Source: Croceicoccus hydrothermalis
Lineage (GTDB): Bacteria > Pseudomonadota > Alphaproteobacteria > Sphingomonadales > Sphingomonadaceae
Reading direction: 5' to 3'
Assembly: GCF_022378335.1 (NCBI RefSeq)
Contig: NZ_JAIQCI010000006.1
Location: 62,001 to 126,000 of the forward strand
DNA length: 64,000 bases
Shown: positions 20,125 to 29,100 of the stretch, piece by piece
How the letters are laid out: each line of letters begins with the position of its first letter
How positions within the stretch are numbered: the first letter of the stretch is position 1
Translations under genes and position numbers: made by a program
The notes under the pieces: generated by a model
What the model was told of the DNA's origin: nothing
Databases searched by the model: none
What the model saw: only the letters and a program-made list of their open reading frames with translations

Positions 20125-21083
20125 TGGGCGCAGGCGAACAGACGAAAATCCTCGTGGTCGACGACGTCCCCGAAAGCGCGCTGATCACGAAGGCGATGCT
20201 GATGAAAGGCGGCTTCGACCATGTCGACATCGCACGCGGCGGGCGCGAAGCGTTGCACATGTGCGGGATCGGCGACGATGGCGGCACGGCGGCCTTCGCC
20301 CCTTCCTATGCGCTCGTCGTGCTCGATATACGCATGCCCGATATCGACGGGCTGGAGGTATGCGCCCGTTTGCGATTGTCGCGCCATACGCGCCGACTGC
20401 CGATCCTGATGCTGACGGCAACAAACGATGCCGAAACGCTGAATCAGGCGTTCATGGCAGGCGCGGACGATTTCCTGACCAAGCCGATCAACGATGTCCG
20501 GCTGCTGGCCCGCATACGCACGCTGTTGCGGATGCAGCGCGAGCGTGAGCGGCGTGCCTTGCGCGAAGAAGAGCTGCAATTGCAGAACGCCGCGCTCAAG
20601 CAGGGGCAGATCAGTTTCAGCCTGATCGACCCCGATACCGACCTTTTGCGCGAACGTGCGTTCGATCTCGTGGTGTCCGATTGCCGCCGGCGCGACAGGC
20701 CCGCTGCTATCGCTCTGGTCCGGATCGTCGATTTTCCCGGCTTCGTCGAATTGCATGGACAGGATAGCGCCGAGGCCATGGTGCGCGACGTCGCGGGCCT
20801 GCTGCGCTCGATACCGGCGCCTGTCGGCGTCATGCTCACCGCCTATGGCCCCGGCATGTTCATGGGGATCGAGCCTGGCGCATCGTCGCCCGGCGCGCTG
20901 GACCATTGGGGGGAGCAGGCCGCACGCGCGATCGCGGCGCGGCGCATCCATCACGGCAATTCGATACAGTCGCAGCACGTCGCCCTGATGATCCGGACGG
21001 CGTGGGCGAAACCGGGCGATCTTGGCCCCGCGGCCGATCGCATCATTCACGAAACCAAGACCATGCTAGTGGAGCGCCAATGA
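20124..21083 (+). CDS. Receiver protein with degenerate GGDEF-like C-terminal domain
   Basis: A 319-residue protein. Residues 6-130 form a canonical receiver (Asp13-Asp14, phosphoacceptor Asp68, Thr98, Lys120 in FLTKP). A helical linker (130-165, Arg/Glu-rich, likely coiled coil) joins a domain of nucleotidyl-cyclase shape: a DxLRERAFD-like start and an AMVRDVAGLLRS helix. The GGDEF signature position reads AYGPGMFMGIE, so diguanylate cyclase activity is not expected. It may sense c-di-GMP or act by binding. It overlaps its neighbours by 1 and 4 bases and is probably the local regulator of the synthase. Confidence 0.8.
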   Translation: MGAGEQTKILVVDDVPESALITKAMLMKGGFDHVDIARGGREALHMCGIGDDGGTAAFAPSYALVVLDIRMPDIDGLEVCARLRLSRHTRRLPILMLTATNDAETLNQAFMAGADDFLTKPINDVRLLARIRTLLRMQRERERRALREEELQLQNAALKQGQISFSLIDPDTDLLRERAFDLVVSDCRRRDRPAAIALVRIVDFPGFVELHGQDSAEAMVRDVAGLLRSIPAPVGVMLTAYGPGMFMGIEPGASSPGALDHWGEQAARAIAARRIHHGNSIQSQHVALMIRTAWAKPGDLGPAADRIIHETKTMLVERQ

Positions 21084-21886
21084 CCCCCCGAACCTGTATC
21101 CTCGCTCTGGCATGCGCCGCCCTGTTCCCTGCCCTTCCCGCCCTTGCGCAGGATATCGGGGCCGACGCCGCGCCGCCTGCGCAAAGGGACGGACAGATCA
21201 TCGCCACGTTCTACTATTCGAACAGCACGCGCGGGTTCGGCCCCGATGGCGACACGATCGACATCCCCGATTACGAGAAGATGGAGCTTTTCCTGCTCGC
21301 CGAATATCGCGTGACGCCGGACCTCACGCTCGTGGTGAAGCCAAGCTTTCGCAACATCTCGGTCGAGGGTGAGGACGACGACAGCGGGCTTGGCTATACC
21401 GATCTGGGGGCGCGTTACCGGCTGCTTGGCGACGACGGCGCCTGGCTTGCGGCCGAAGGTGCGCTGCGCATTCCCGGTTTCACTCGCGATGACCGGCTCG
21501 CGCAGGTGGGCAACACCGGCACCGAATATGATCTTCGCCTGCGCGGATTTCACAATATCGCGGCGGGTGCGCATGGCGCTTTCGTCGATGCGCAGGGCAG
21601 CTACCGCCTGCGCGAAGGCGACCCGCCGAACGAATTTCACGCCGACGTGACCCTTGGCTACCGGCCAAGCGCCGACCTGCTCATCATGGCGCAAAGCTTC
21701 AACACGATCAGCGATGGCGCGGGCCGGGGCATTTTCGACGAATATCGTTATTACAACGTGCAACTGGGCGCGGTGCAGCAGGTGTCGCCCGCAATCGCGC
21801 TCCAGGCCGGTTTGATGGGCACCATCGGCGGCACGAACGCCCTGCGCGAACGCGGCTTCTTCACAGGAATATGGTTCGCGTTCTAG
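21080..21886 (+). CDS. Outer-membrane beta-barrel protein of the polysaccharide operon
   Basis: A 268-residue exported protein with a signal peptide (1-23, ending ALAQ). The rest alternates hydrophobic and polar residues as in transmembrane beta strands (LTLVVKPSFRNISV, YRLLGDDGAWLAAEGALRI) and ends in an aromatic residue (GIWFAF), the usual signal for BAM insertion. It could export or retain the polymer, in place of BcsC. The start overlaps the receiver stop (ATGA). Its stop shares the palindrome CTAG with the stop of the opposing hydrolase gene. Confidence 0.75.
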   Translation: MTPRTCILALACAALFPALPALAQDIGADAAPPAQRDGQIIATFYYSNSTRGFGPDGDTIDIPDYEKMELFLLAEYRVTPDLTLVVKPSFRNISVEGEDDDSGLGYTDLGARYRLLGDDGAWLAAEGALRIPGFTRDDRLAQVGNTGTEYDLRLRGFHNIAAGAHGAFVDAQGSYRLREGDPPNEFHADVTLGYRPSADLLIMAQSFNTISDGAGRGIFDEYRYYNVQLGAVQQVSPAIALQAGLMGTIGGTNALRERGFFTGIWFAF

Positions 21887-22923
21887 CGCCCGTGGCGGAG
21901 CAGCCGGGACGCCGGCTTGTTCTGAATGGTGAAATCGGTGTCGCCAGACCCGCCACCGTCCGGATCGCTCAACCAGCGCCAGATCAGCGCCGTATCGATA
22001 CCAAGGGCGCGCGCTTCGTCGAGCCATGCCGACAAAACGTCACGCTGCACGGCGAGGTTCGGGGTTCCGGCGCGCTCCTCCGCGCTTTCCCACGGGCGCA
22101 GCGTGGCGCCCCCGACCGAGCGCAAGCCGATCTCGCCCAGCCACGCCGGTTTCGCATGACGCACGCCCAACCCCCGCAACACGCTCAACTCCACGCGCAT
22201 TGCCTTTCGCCATGCCGCGGGGTCGGAACCCGGTCCCAGAACGGGGTAGGACGTCATGGCGATCATATCGAGCCGGTCCCAGAACGCGACCGCCGCCGCC
22301 CCCGCGGCATTATGCGCGACATAGGTCAGCCGCCCCGGAAACGCATCGCGCAGCCGTTCGATGATCCCGCCCCATTCCGGGCGACCGGTCGTATGGCGCA
22401 GCTCCGTACCGATGCAAAACGTCGTGGCGCCGCCCTCCGCCGCCGCCTTGGCATGGGGAAGCAGCGCATTTTCATAGGCGGCGAACCATGCGGTCCAGTC
22501 CTCTTCGGCGGTGAAGAAAATGGCCCCGGCCCACCGTTCCGGCACCCAGACATGCGGCTTTACCACGATATCGAGACCGCATTCGCGCGCCTGCGCCATA
22601 CCGCGCCGCAAACCGTCGGGGGAAAGCGCGCTGCCCGGCACGAGCCGTGGATCGTTCTCCCCCGGCTGCCAGAAGAAGGGGATCAGCGCGACGACCGATG
22701 CGCCTGCCCTTGCAAGATCGCGAAAACTGCGGAGCGCGGCCGCGTTGCCAAAGGGCGCGGCGGCATCCTCGACCAGGTTCACACCGATTCGCATGGCCCC
22801 ATCACGCCCCACTCCCTCGCGCCCCACAAGAGACAGTGCGGAGAGGCATGGCGCCGCGCAGGCCGCCTGCATGAAACCGCGCCGCCCCATTGTCCACGTC
22901 CGCTTCGCGCCGGTTGGTGTCAT
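21883..22923 (-). CDS. GH113-like TIM-barrel glycoside hydrolase, Tat-exported
   Basis: About 346 residues. The N-terminus has a Tat-type signal (GRRGFMQAA...). The rest is a TIM barrel like GH113 beta-mannanases and the broader GH-A clan: CIGTELRHT with probable acid/base Glu174 and WLGEIGLR with probable nucleophile Glu264, plus a WRWLSDPDGGG segment. Such enzymes cut beta-1,4-linked mannan or glucomannan. Facing a beta-glycan synthase operon, it may trim or release the polymer, as BcsZ does for cellulose. The start is uncertain: ATG at 22944, 22923 and 22890 are all in frame and none has a strong ribosome site. Confidence 0.75.
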   Translation of the reverse strand: MTPTGAKRTWTMGRRGFMQAACAAPCLSALSLVGREGVGRDGAMRIGVNLVEDAAAPFGNAAALRSFRDLARAGASVVALIPFFWQPGENDPRLVPGSALSPDGLRRGMAQARECGLDIVVKPHVWVPERWAGAIFFTAEEDWTAWFAAYENALLPHAKAAAEGGATTFCIGTELRHTTGRPEWGGIIERLRDAFPGRLTYVAHNAAGAAAVAFWDRLDMIAMTSYPVLGPGSDPAAWRKAMRVELSVLRGLGVRHAKPAWLGEIGLRSVGGATLRPWESAEERAGTPNLAVQRDVLSAWLDEARALGIDTALIWRWLSDPDGGGSGDTDFTIQNKPASRLLRHGR

Positions 22924-23006
22924 GTCCCGCTCGATCCATCGCATGTGATCGCCATGAATAGGCCGCGCACGCAACAATGGCGATAGGCGAAAGCCCGGCC
23001 CGCCTT

Positions 23007-23954
23007 TCAAAAGCTGTAACGCGCCCCGATCCGGCCCACGAATTCATTGTCGTCCAGCCCGTTGGCGACATCGTCGTTGAGCATCCACACATCGATCCCG
23101 CCATTGAACGACAGCGCGGACGCCGTTTCGATCGGGCTGATCGCGAGGGTCAGGCCGGTGCGGAAAAAGCCGAAATCGGGATTGCCGCCATCGACACCCC
23201 TGTAAAAACTGTCCGACAATCCGACCATCAGCGGCACCGACACGGTGACCGGCGTTTCCGTGCCCACGGTAAAGCTCGGCGTGAGCGAAGGCTGCACATA
23301 AAGCGCGTCGTCGCGCAGCGGCTGCCCCTCCTCCTGCACCATGCGTAGCGAAGGCGACAGGCTGAAATTATCGAGAGGGACGCGCCCTTTCCAGAATTGC
23401 GTGTCGTCGAACCGCAGGATCATTTCAAAATCGTCGTAATCGGTAAAGGAATCGGCAGGCGAGATATACCGATACCATGCGACCGACACCGTGAACCGTT
23501 CCCGGAAGGTCAGTGCGATCCCGGAATAGATATCCGCTTCGTACCATCCCGGCACCGGACCGTCATTCGCCTGGCCCAGACCCGGGCCACCGCTCTGAAT
23601 GCTGTTCCAGGTGCCGACGAAGGCCGTCACCCCGGTGAGCGCCCCGCCCTCCAGCTCCGGCAGAGCGATCCGAGCCGACACGAACGGTTGCAGGCTCGGC
23701 TCTTGCGAAAAGGCCACCCCGCGCGAAATATATTGGCCTACCGCCGTCGCCCCGACGGACCAGGTGACGCGATCCGGATCCTGCGCATTTGGCGTCGCAT
23801 CGCCGGGCGGCACGGCTTCGGGCGGACGCTCGTCACCGTCGGGAGCCTCGATATCCTGCGCAAGCGCGGGAACGCCGACCGACGCCGCCGCGATCATGGC
23901 GGCGGCCCTGGGCAAGGAACGAAGATAAGCGTGTAGGGGGAAATGTCGCAGCAT
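23007..23954 (-). CDS. TorF-like outer-membrane protein of unknown function
   Basis: A 315-residue protein with a signal peptide (about 1-33, ending ALAQ), an acidic Pro-rich spacer, and then alternating amphipathic strands typical of a beta barrel, ending in an aromatic residue (ARYSF). The opening strand (WSVGATAVGQYISRGVAFSQ) resembles proteins annotated as TorF family putative porins. Its stop lies near the start of the hydrolase gene on the same strand, so the two may be co-transcribed. The start at 23954 is chosen because it gives a clean signal peptide. Confidence 0.7.
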   Translation of the reverse strand: MLRHFPLHAYLRSLPRAAAMIAAASVGVPALAQDIEAPDGDERPPEAVPPGDATPNAQDPDRVTWSVGATAVGQYISRGVAFSQEPSLQPFVSARIALPELEGGALTGVTAFVGTWNSIQSGGPGLGQANDGPVPGWYEADIYSGIALTFRERFTVSVAWYRYISPADSFTDYDDFEMILRFDDTQFWKGRVPLDNFSLSPSLRMVQEEGQPLRDDALYVQPSLTPSFTVGTETPVTVSVPLMVGLSDSFYRGVDGGNPDFGFFRTGLTLAISPIETASALSFNGGIDVWMLNDDVANGLDDNEFVGRIGARYSF

Positions 23955-24093
23955 GGCTTTTCTACAATGGAGCAGGGCGTCCGCCGTTCCGGTCGGGCGG
24001 TCACGTCGATCGGCGTGCGGGGACGGGCACGCTTCGGCTTGCCGCGCCTTGATCGCTCTTTTGCAATTGTGCAAGAGCGTCTAGCGTCGCGCG

Positions 24094-24627
24094 ATGACCG
24101 ACAATGCCGATCTTCTCGCGCTCGTCCGCGAAATCGCCGACCATCCCAAACCGGGTATCGCCTTTCGCGATATCAGCACGCTTCTGCTCGACGGTGCGGC
24201 GTTTCAAACCGCGATCGACCGCATGGCGGAGCTTTTGGACGACACCCAACCGTGCATGCTGGCCGGGATCGAGGCGCGCGGTTTCATCTTTGCCTCCGCC
24301 CTCGCCTATCGCATGGGGTGGGGCATGATCATGCTTCGCAAGCCGGGAAAGCTGCCGGGTACGCGTCTGTCGATCGAATACGAGCTCGAATACGGGAGCG
24401 ATACGCTCGAAATGCATGATGATGCATGCGTCCCCGATACACCGGTCGTGCTGGTGGACGATCTGTTGGCCACCGGGGGAACCGCGCTGGCGGCGGCGCG
24501 CCTCCTCCGCGATGCGGGCGCGCGAGTCGAGCAGGCACTATTCGCGATCGATCTCGCCGATCTCGGCGGCGCGGACCGTTTGCGCGAAGAAAACATTCCG
24601 GTACGCTCGCTCATAAATATCGGTTAA
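24094..24627 (+). CDS. apt: Adenine phosphoribosyltransferase
   Basis: This enzyme salvages adenine by joining it to PRPP to give AMP. The 177-residue length is standard. The PRPP-binding signature VDDLLATGGT is at 121-130. GIEARGFIFA (58-67) and RKPGKLPG (82-89) are the conserved purine and flexible-loop segments. It is a single gene on the plus strand, followed by a long non-coding gap. Confidence 0.96.
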   Translation: MTDNADLLALVREIADHPKPGIAFRDISTLLLDGAAFQTAIDRMAELLDDTQPCMLAGIEARGFIFASALAYRMGWGMIMLRKPGKLPGTRLSIEYELEYGSDTLEMHDDACVPDTPVVLVDDLLATGGTALAAARLLRDAGARVEQALFAIDLADLGGADRLREENIPVRSLINIG

Positions 24628-24982
24628 CGACGGATTTTCGGTTTCGCTGTCCCAAAACGGGACCGCGCCCGGCTGTAACACCGTTTGACATCACCCCGTC
24701 GATCTTGGGATGTTAAGACATTACCTGACCAGAGCATGATTAGTCCAATGGCTTTTGGCGAAGTTCCGCGAAATGGGGGCGTACCGGTCAGGTTGTTGAC
24801 CAAATTCAACGGTTGTCGGGGGGCAGTCTTGAAAAATCATTCAAAAAACGCGCGTTGCGTCGGTTTCGGCGCAAGCATTCGGAAATTATCATCTTTCTCG
24901 TTTCGGCAGTTTTATTTTCGGCCTGCTATTACGTTATTTTGAGATAAGGGCAGGCGCCGCGTTGCCGCGCCCGCAAAAGCGT
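24628..24982. other. AT-richer intergenic region between apt and purU
   Basis: About 355 bp between convergent genes, visibly poorer in GC than its surroundings, especially 24830-24950. No reading frame looks real. It holds an 8-bp inverted repeat (ACCTGACC at 24723, GGTCAGGT at 24786) and a short stem near 24855-24875. I do not recognise an RNA family. Confidence 0.5.
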
Positions 24983-25831
24983 TTAAAAAACCACGGTCCT
25001 GAAGCCATTGAGGAAGACACGATCCTCAAGATGGGCGCGAACCGCGCGGGCGAGTACGCGCCGTTCGACATCGCGCCCCTTGGCCACCAGCATGTCGGGC
25101 GTATCGGAATGGGTGACGGCTTCGACATCCTGATGGATGATCGGCCCTTCGTCCAGATCGGCGGTCACGTAATGGGCCGTCGCGCCGATCATCTTCACGC
25201 CGCGATCATGCGCCTGATGATAGGGTTTGGCGCCCTTGAATCCCGGCAGGAAGCTGTGATGGATATTGATGCACCGGCCGGAGAGAAAGCGCGCGAAATC
25301 GTCCGAGAGAATCTGCATGTAACGCGCCAGCACCACCAGCTCGGCGCCCGTATCCGCGATCACCTGCTTGACCTGCGCTTCCTGCCGCGGCTTGGTCTCC
25401 GCCGTGATCGGAAAATGGTAGTAAGGAATATCGCCGATCAGCGACAGGGTGAGCGCGTTGCGCGGATGATTGGACACGATCGCGACCACATCCATCGAAA
25501 GCTCACCAATTCTGTGCCGGTAAAGAAGATCGGCCAGGCAGTGGTCGAATTTCGACACCATCAACACGACCTTGCGCCGCACCGCCGTGTCGCGAAGCGT
25601 CCAGCGCGCCGACATCGATTGGGCCTCGGACGCGAAATCGTCCCGATACGCGTTCAGCGTCGCCGGGCCGGGATCGAATTGTACCCGCATGAAGAACCGC
25701 CCCGTCGCGGCATCGTTGTAATGCTGCGCCTCGGTAATGTTTCCGCCCTTTGCGGCAAGGAAACCGGCAACCTTGGCGACAAGACCGGCACGATCGTCGC
25801 AGGTCAGGTTCAAAACATATCTTGGTGCCAA
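24983..25831 (-). CDS. purU: Formyltetrahydrofolate deformylase
   Basis: PurU hydrolyses 10-formyl-THF to formate and THF, balancing one-carbon pools and feeding PurT. An N-terminal ACT domain (about 3-80) is followed by a formyltransferase-like domain with [10 protein letters not shown] and [10 protein letters not shown], which hold the catalytic Asn, His and Asp. I chose a TTG start at 25831: GGAGA stands seven bases before it and it gives 282 residues, close to E. coli PurU (280). Another TTG at 25867 would add 12 non-family residues. Confidence 0.93.
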   Translation of the reverse strand: MAPRYVLNLTCDDRAGLVAKVAGFLAAKGGNITEAQHYNDAATGRFFMRVQFDPGPATLNAYRDDFASEAQSMSARWTLRDTAVRRKVVLMVSKFDHCLADLLYRHRIGELSMDVVAIVSNHPRNALTLSLIGDIPYYHFPITAETKPRQEAQVKQVIADTGAELVVLARYMQILSDDFARFLSGRCINIHHSFLPGFKGAKPYHQAHDRGVKMIGATAHYVTADLDEGPIIHQDVEAVTHSDTPDMLVAKGRDVERRVLARAVRAHLEDRVFLNGFRTVVF

Positions 25832-26153
25832 TGCGTGTCTCCAGCTGCCGATCCGCAAGGGGTGCAACGCCCCGGTGACGCGCTATAGGCGAAAATCCGA
25901 ACGGGCGAAGGGCAAAACTGCACACGCAACCGTGCAAGCGAACGCGCCCCTTCGCTGTTTTTTCGCAAACGCGCGCCGTCATTCCCCGCCCTTTGCGCTG
26001 CACGAAGGGCCGCGTACCATTCATAGGCTGCGCGGATGCCGGACCGGAGGAAGCGCGTTTCGAGCGGGCCTTCGCGGTCGTCTCGATTGCACGACACTCG
26101 GGATATAGCTTGGATCTGCCCGATCCGACGCCCGTGCCCGCGAACGCCGGAAT
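25832..26153. other. Intergenic region between dnaE and purU
   Basis: About 320 bp downstream of dnaE and upstream of purU. A -10-like TATAGC stands near 25885 (minus strand) and could serve purU, but I see no clear -35. No gene, RNA or strong terminator was recognised. Confidence 0.4.
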
Positions 26154-29100
26154 TCACGCCACCAGCTTCAGATCCTGCACCCGTTTCGCCTCCAGCGTTG
26201 TCGCCGCGATGCCATCGATCTCGGCAATCCGGTCGACCAGTTCGCCATCGAGCATGAAACGCCGGCCGAGGCTCATTACCGCCTCGCGCCCTTCGTCCAG
26301 TTGCAGCCGCGCGATGACCTCGCCGGTGGCATCGGGGCCGGTGGGCAGCATCGCCGCCAGCTGTGCCATGGCATCCACCCGCGATACCGAAAGGCGCAGA
26401 ACCATGCGCGCCGTGCCCTTCACCTCGGCCAGCGGTCGGGCGCCGCGCACGGTGACGCGCGGGGGTTCATCGATGCTGGGCCGGTCGAGTTCGACGTTGA
26501 GCAGGACGCATTCCCCGCTCGCCGCCCATTTGACGAAGCTGTCGACCAGGGCTTCCTCGAAACAGCTTGCCGAAAACTGCCCCGACTGGTCCGAGAAATC
26601 GGCCATGACGAAATCGCGGCCCTTGCGCGTCTTGCGCTTGTTCACGCTTTCGACCAGCACGGCCATCACCGCATTGGTGCGGCCCTGCCCGCCGGCGCCC
26701 TGTCCGCCGACATCGCCGACGGTCAGGCTGGCATGGGTGCGCGCGCCATTGGCGCCGGCGACCGCGCGCCATTGTTCGACCGGGTGCGCGGCAAAGTAGA
26801 ACCCGAAATTCTCGCGCTCCTTCGCCATCTGTTCGGTCCGGGGCCAGCGTTCGGCGTCGACCATGCGCAGATCCTGCGCGTCTTCTTCCTCCGCCCCGAA
26901 AAGCCCGGCCTGCCCGCTCGTCTTCTCGCGCGCGGCGGCGTCCGCCACGGCCAGCAGCATGTCCGCATTGGCGATGATCTTCGCCCGGTTCGGCTCCAGC
27001 GTATCGAGCGCGCCCGCCGCGGCCAGCCCCTCGAGCCCGCGGCGGTTCATCGCGCCGGGCGGAAGGCGGCGGAACAGGTCGGCGAGGTTTTCGAACCGCC
27101 CGCGCGCAATGCGCTCGTTCACGACCGCGTCCATCGCCTTTTCCCCGACATTGCGAATGCCGGCGAGCGCATAGCGGACCTGATGCCCGTCCTCGGTCGG
27201 CTCGACGGTGAACTCGGCCTCCGAATGGTTGATGTCCGGCCCGGCGAGTGCAACGCCTGCCCGCCGCATGTCATCGACGAAGATCGAAAGCTTTTCCGAT
27301 TGATGCATGTCGAAACACATCGACGCCGCGTAAAACTCGTGCGGGTAATGCGCCTTCAGCCACGCGGTCTGATACGCCAGTAGTGCATAGGCGGCGGCGT
27401 GCGATTTGTTGAAGCCGTACCCTGCGAACTTGTCGATCAAGTCGAACAGCTCATTCGCCTTCGCCTTGTCGATGTCCGACACGCGCTTGCACCCCTCGAC
27501 GAAACGCTGCCGCTGCGCGTCCATTTCGGCCTGCACCTTCTTGCCCATGGCGCGGCGCAGCAGGTCCGCATCGCCGAGCGAATATCCGGCGAGGATCTGC
27601 GCGGCCTGCATCACCTGTTCCTGATAGACGAAGATGCCGTAGGTTTCGGCAAGGATGCCTTCGAGCTTTTCATGCGGATATTCGATCTCCGCCTGCCCGT
27701 TCTTGCGCTGTCCGAACAGGGGGATATTGTCCATCGGGCCGGGACGATACAGCGAGACGAGGGCGATGATATCCTCGAACTTCGTCGGTTTCACGGCCGA
27801 CAGCGTGCGGCGCATGCCTTCGGATTCGAGCTGAAACACGCCGACCGTATCGCCGCGCTTCAACAGGTCGAACACGCCCGCATCCTCCCACGACAGCGTG
27901 TCGAGATCGATGGCGATGCCCCGCTGCGCCAGCAGGTCGATCGCCTTGCGCAGCACAGACAGCGTCTTGAGGCCGAGAAAGTCGAACTTTACCAGCCCGC
28001 TCGATTCCACATGCTTCATGTCGAATTGGGTGACCGGCATGTCGGATCGCGGATCGCGATAGAGCGGCACGAGCTGGCTCAGCGGGCGATCCCCGATTAC
28101 CACGCCCGCCGCGTGGGTGGAGGAATTGCGAGGCAACCCTTCAAGCTGACGGGCGAGATCGACGAGCCGCTGCACATCCTTGTCGCGGCGATATTCGCCG
28201 GCAAAATCGGACGCGCCGTTGAGCGTGCGTTCCAGCGTCCAGGGGTCCGTCGGGTGGTTCGGCACCATCTTGCACAGCCGGTCGACATGGCCGTAGCTCA
28301 TCTGCAGGATGCGGCCGCAATCGCGCAGCACGGCGCGGGCCTTCATCTTGCCGAAGGTGATGATCTGCGCGACATGGTCGTGCCCGTATTTCTTCTGCAC
28401 ATAGCGGATCACCTCGCCCCGCCGCGTTTCGCAAAAATCGATGTCGAAGTCGGGCATCGACACGCGTTCGGGATTGAGGAACCGTTCGAACAGCAGGCCG
28501 AGCCGCAGCGGATCGAGGTCGGTAATGGTCAGCGCCCACGCGACGAGACTGCCCGCGCCGGAGCCGCGCCCCGGCCCGACCGGGATGCCATTGTCCTTCG
28601 CCCATTTGATGAAGTCGGCCACGATGAGGAAGTATCCCGGAAAGCCCATTCCGGTGATGATCTCGACCTCGAATTTCAGCCGGGCATAATATTTCTCCCG
28701 CGCCTCCTCCGACAGATCGGGATAGATTTCGAGCCGTTTATCGAGGCCGCGCCGCGCATCCTCGGCCAGGGCCTTCGCCTCGCCCTCCTGATCGCCGGCG
28801 AGGCTGGGCAAAATCGGCTTGCGATAGGGCGGCATGAACGCGGTGCGCTGCGCCACGACCAACGTATTGCCGGTCGCCTCGGGCAGGTCGGCGAACAATT
28901 CTTGCATGACCGGTGCCGGTTTGACCCACGCATCGCGCGGCGCACGCGGGCGGTCGGTCGCGTCGATATGCGTGCTGTTGGCGATACACAGCAGCGCATC
29001 ATGCGCGGGATGGAACGGCGCCTCGTCAAACAGGGCGGGATTGCTCGCCACCAACGGCAAGTCGCGCGCATAGGCAAGGTCGATCAGCGCGTCTTCGGCC

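Noticed and set aside
20124-21083. Active diguanylate cyclase response regulator
   Set aside because: The GGDEF signature residues are absent, so catalysis is not supported.
25810-26157. Minus-strand frame of 115 codons between dnaE and purU
   Set aside because: It overlaps the purU start, lacks a ribosome site and has no family-like pattern; treated as non-coding.
26301-27383. Plus-strand open frame of 360 codons opposite dnaE
   Set aside because: Antisense shadow; low-complexity Ala/Arg/Gly sequence and no ribosome site.
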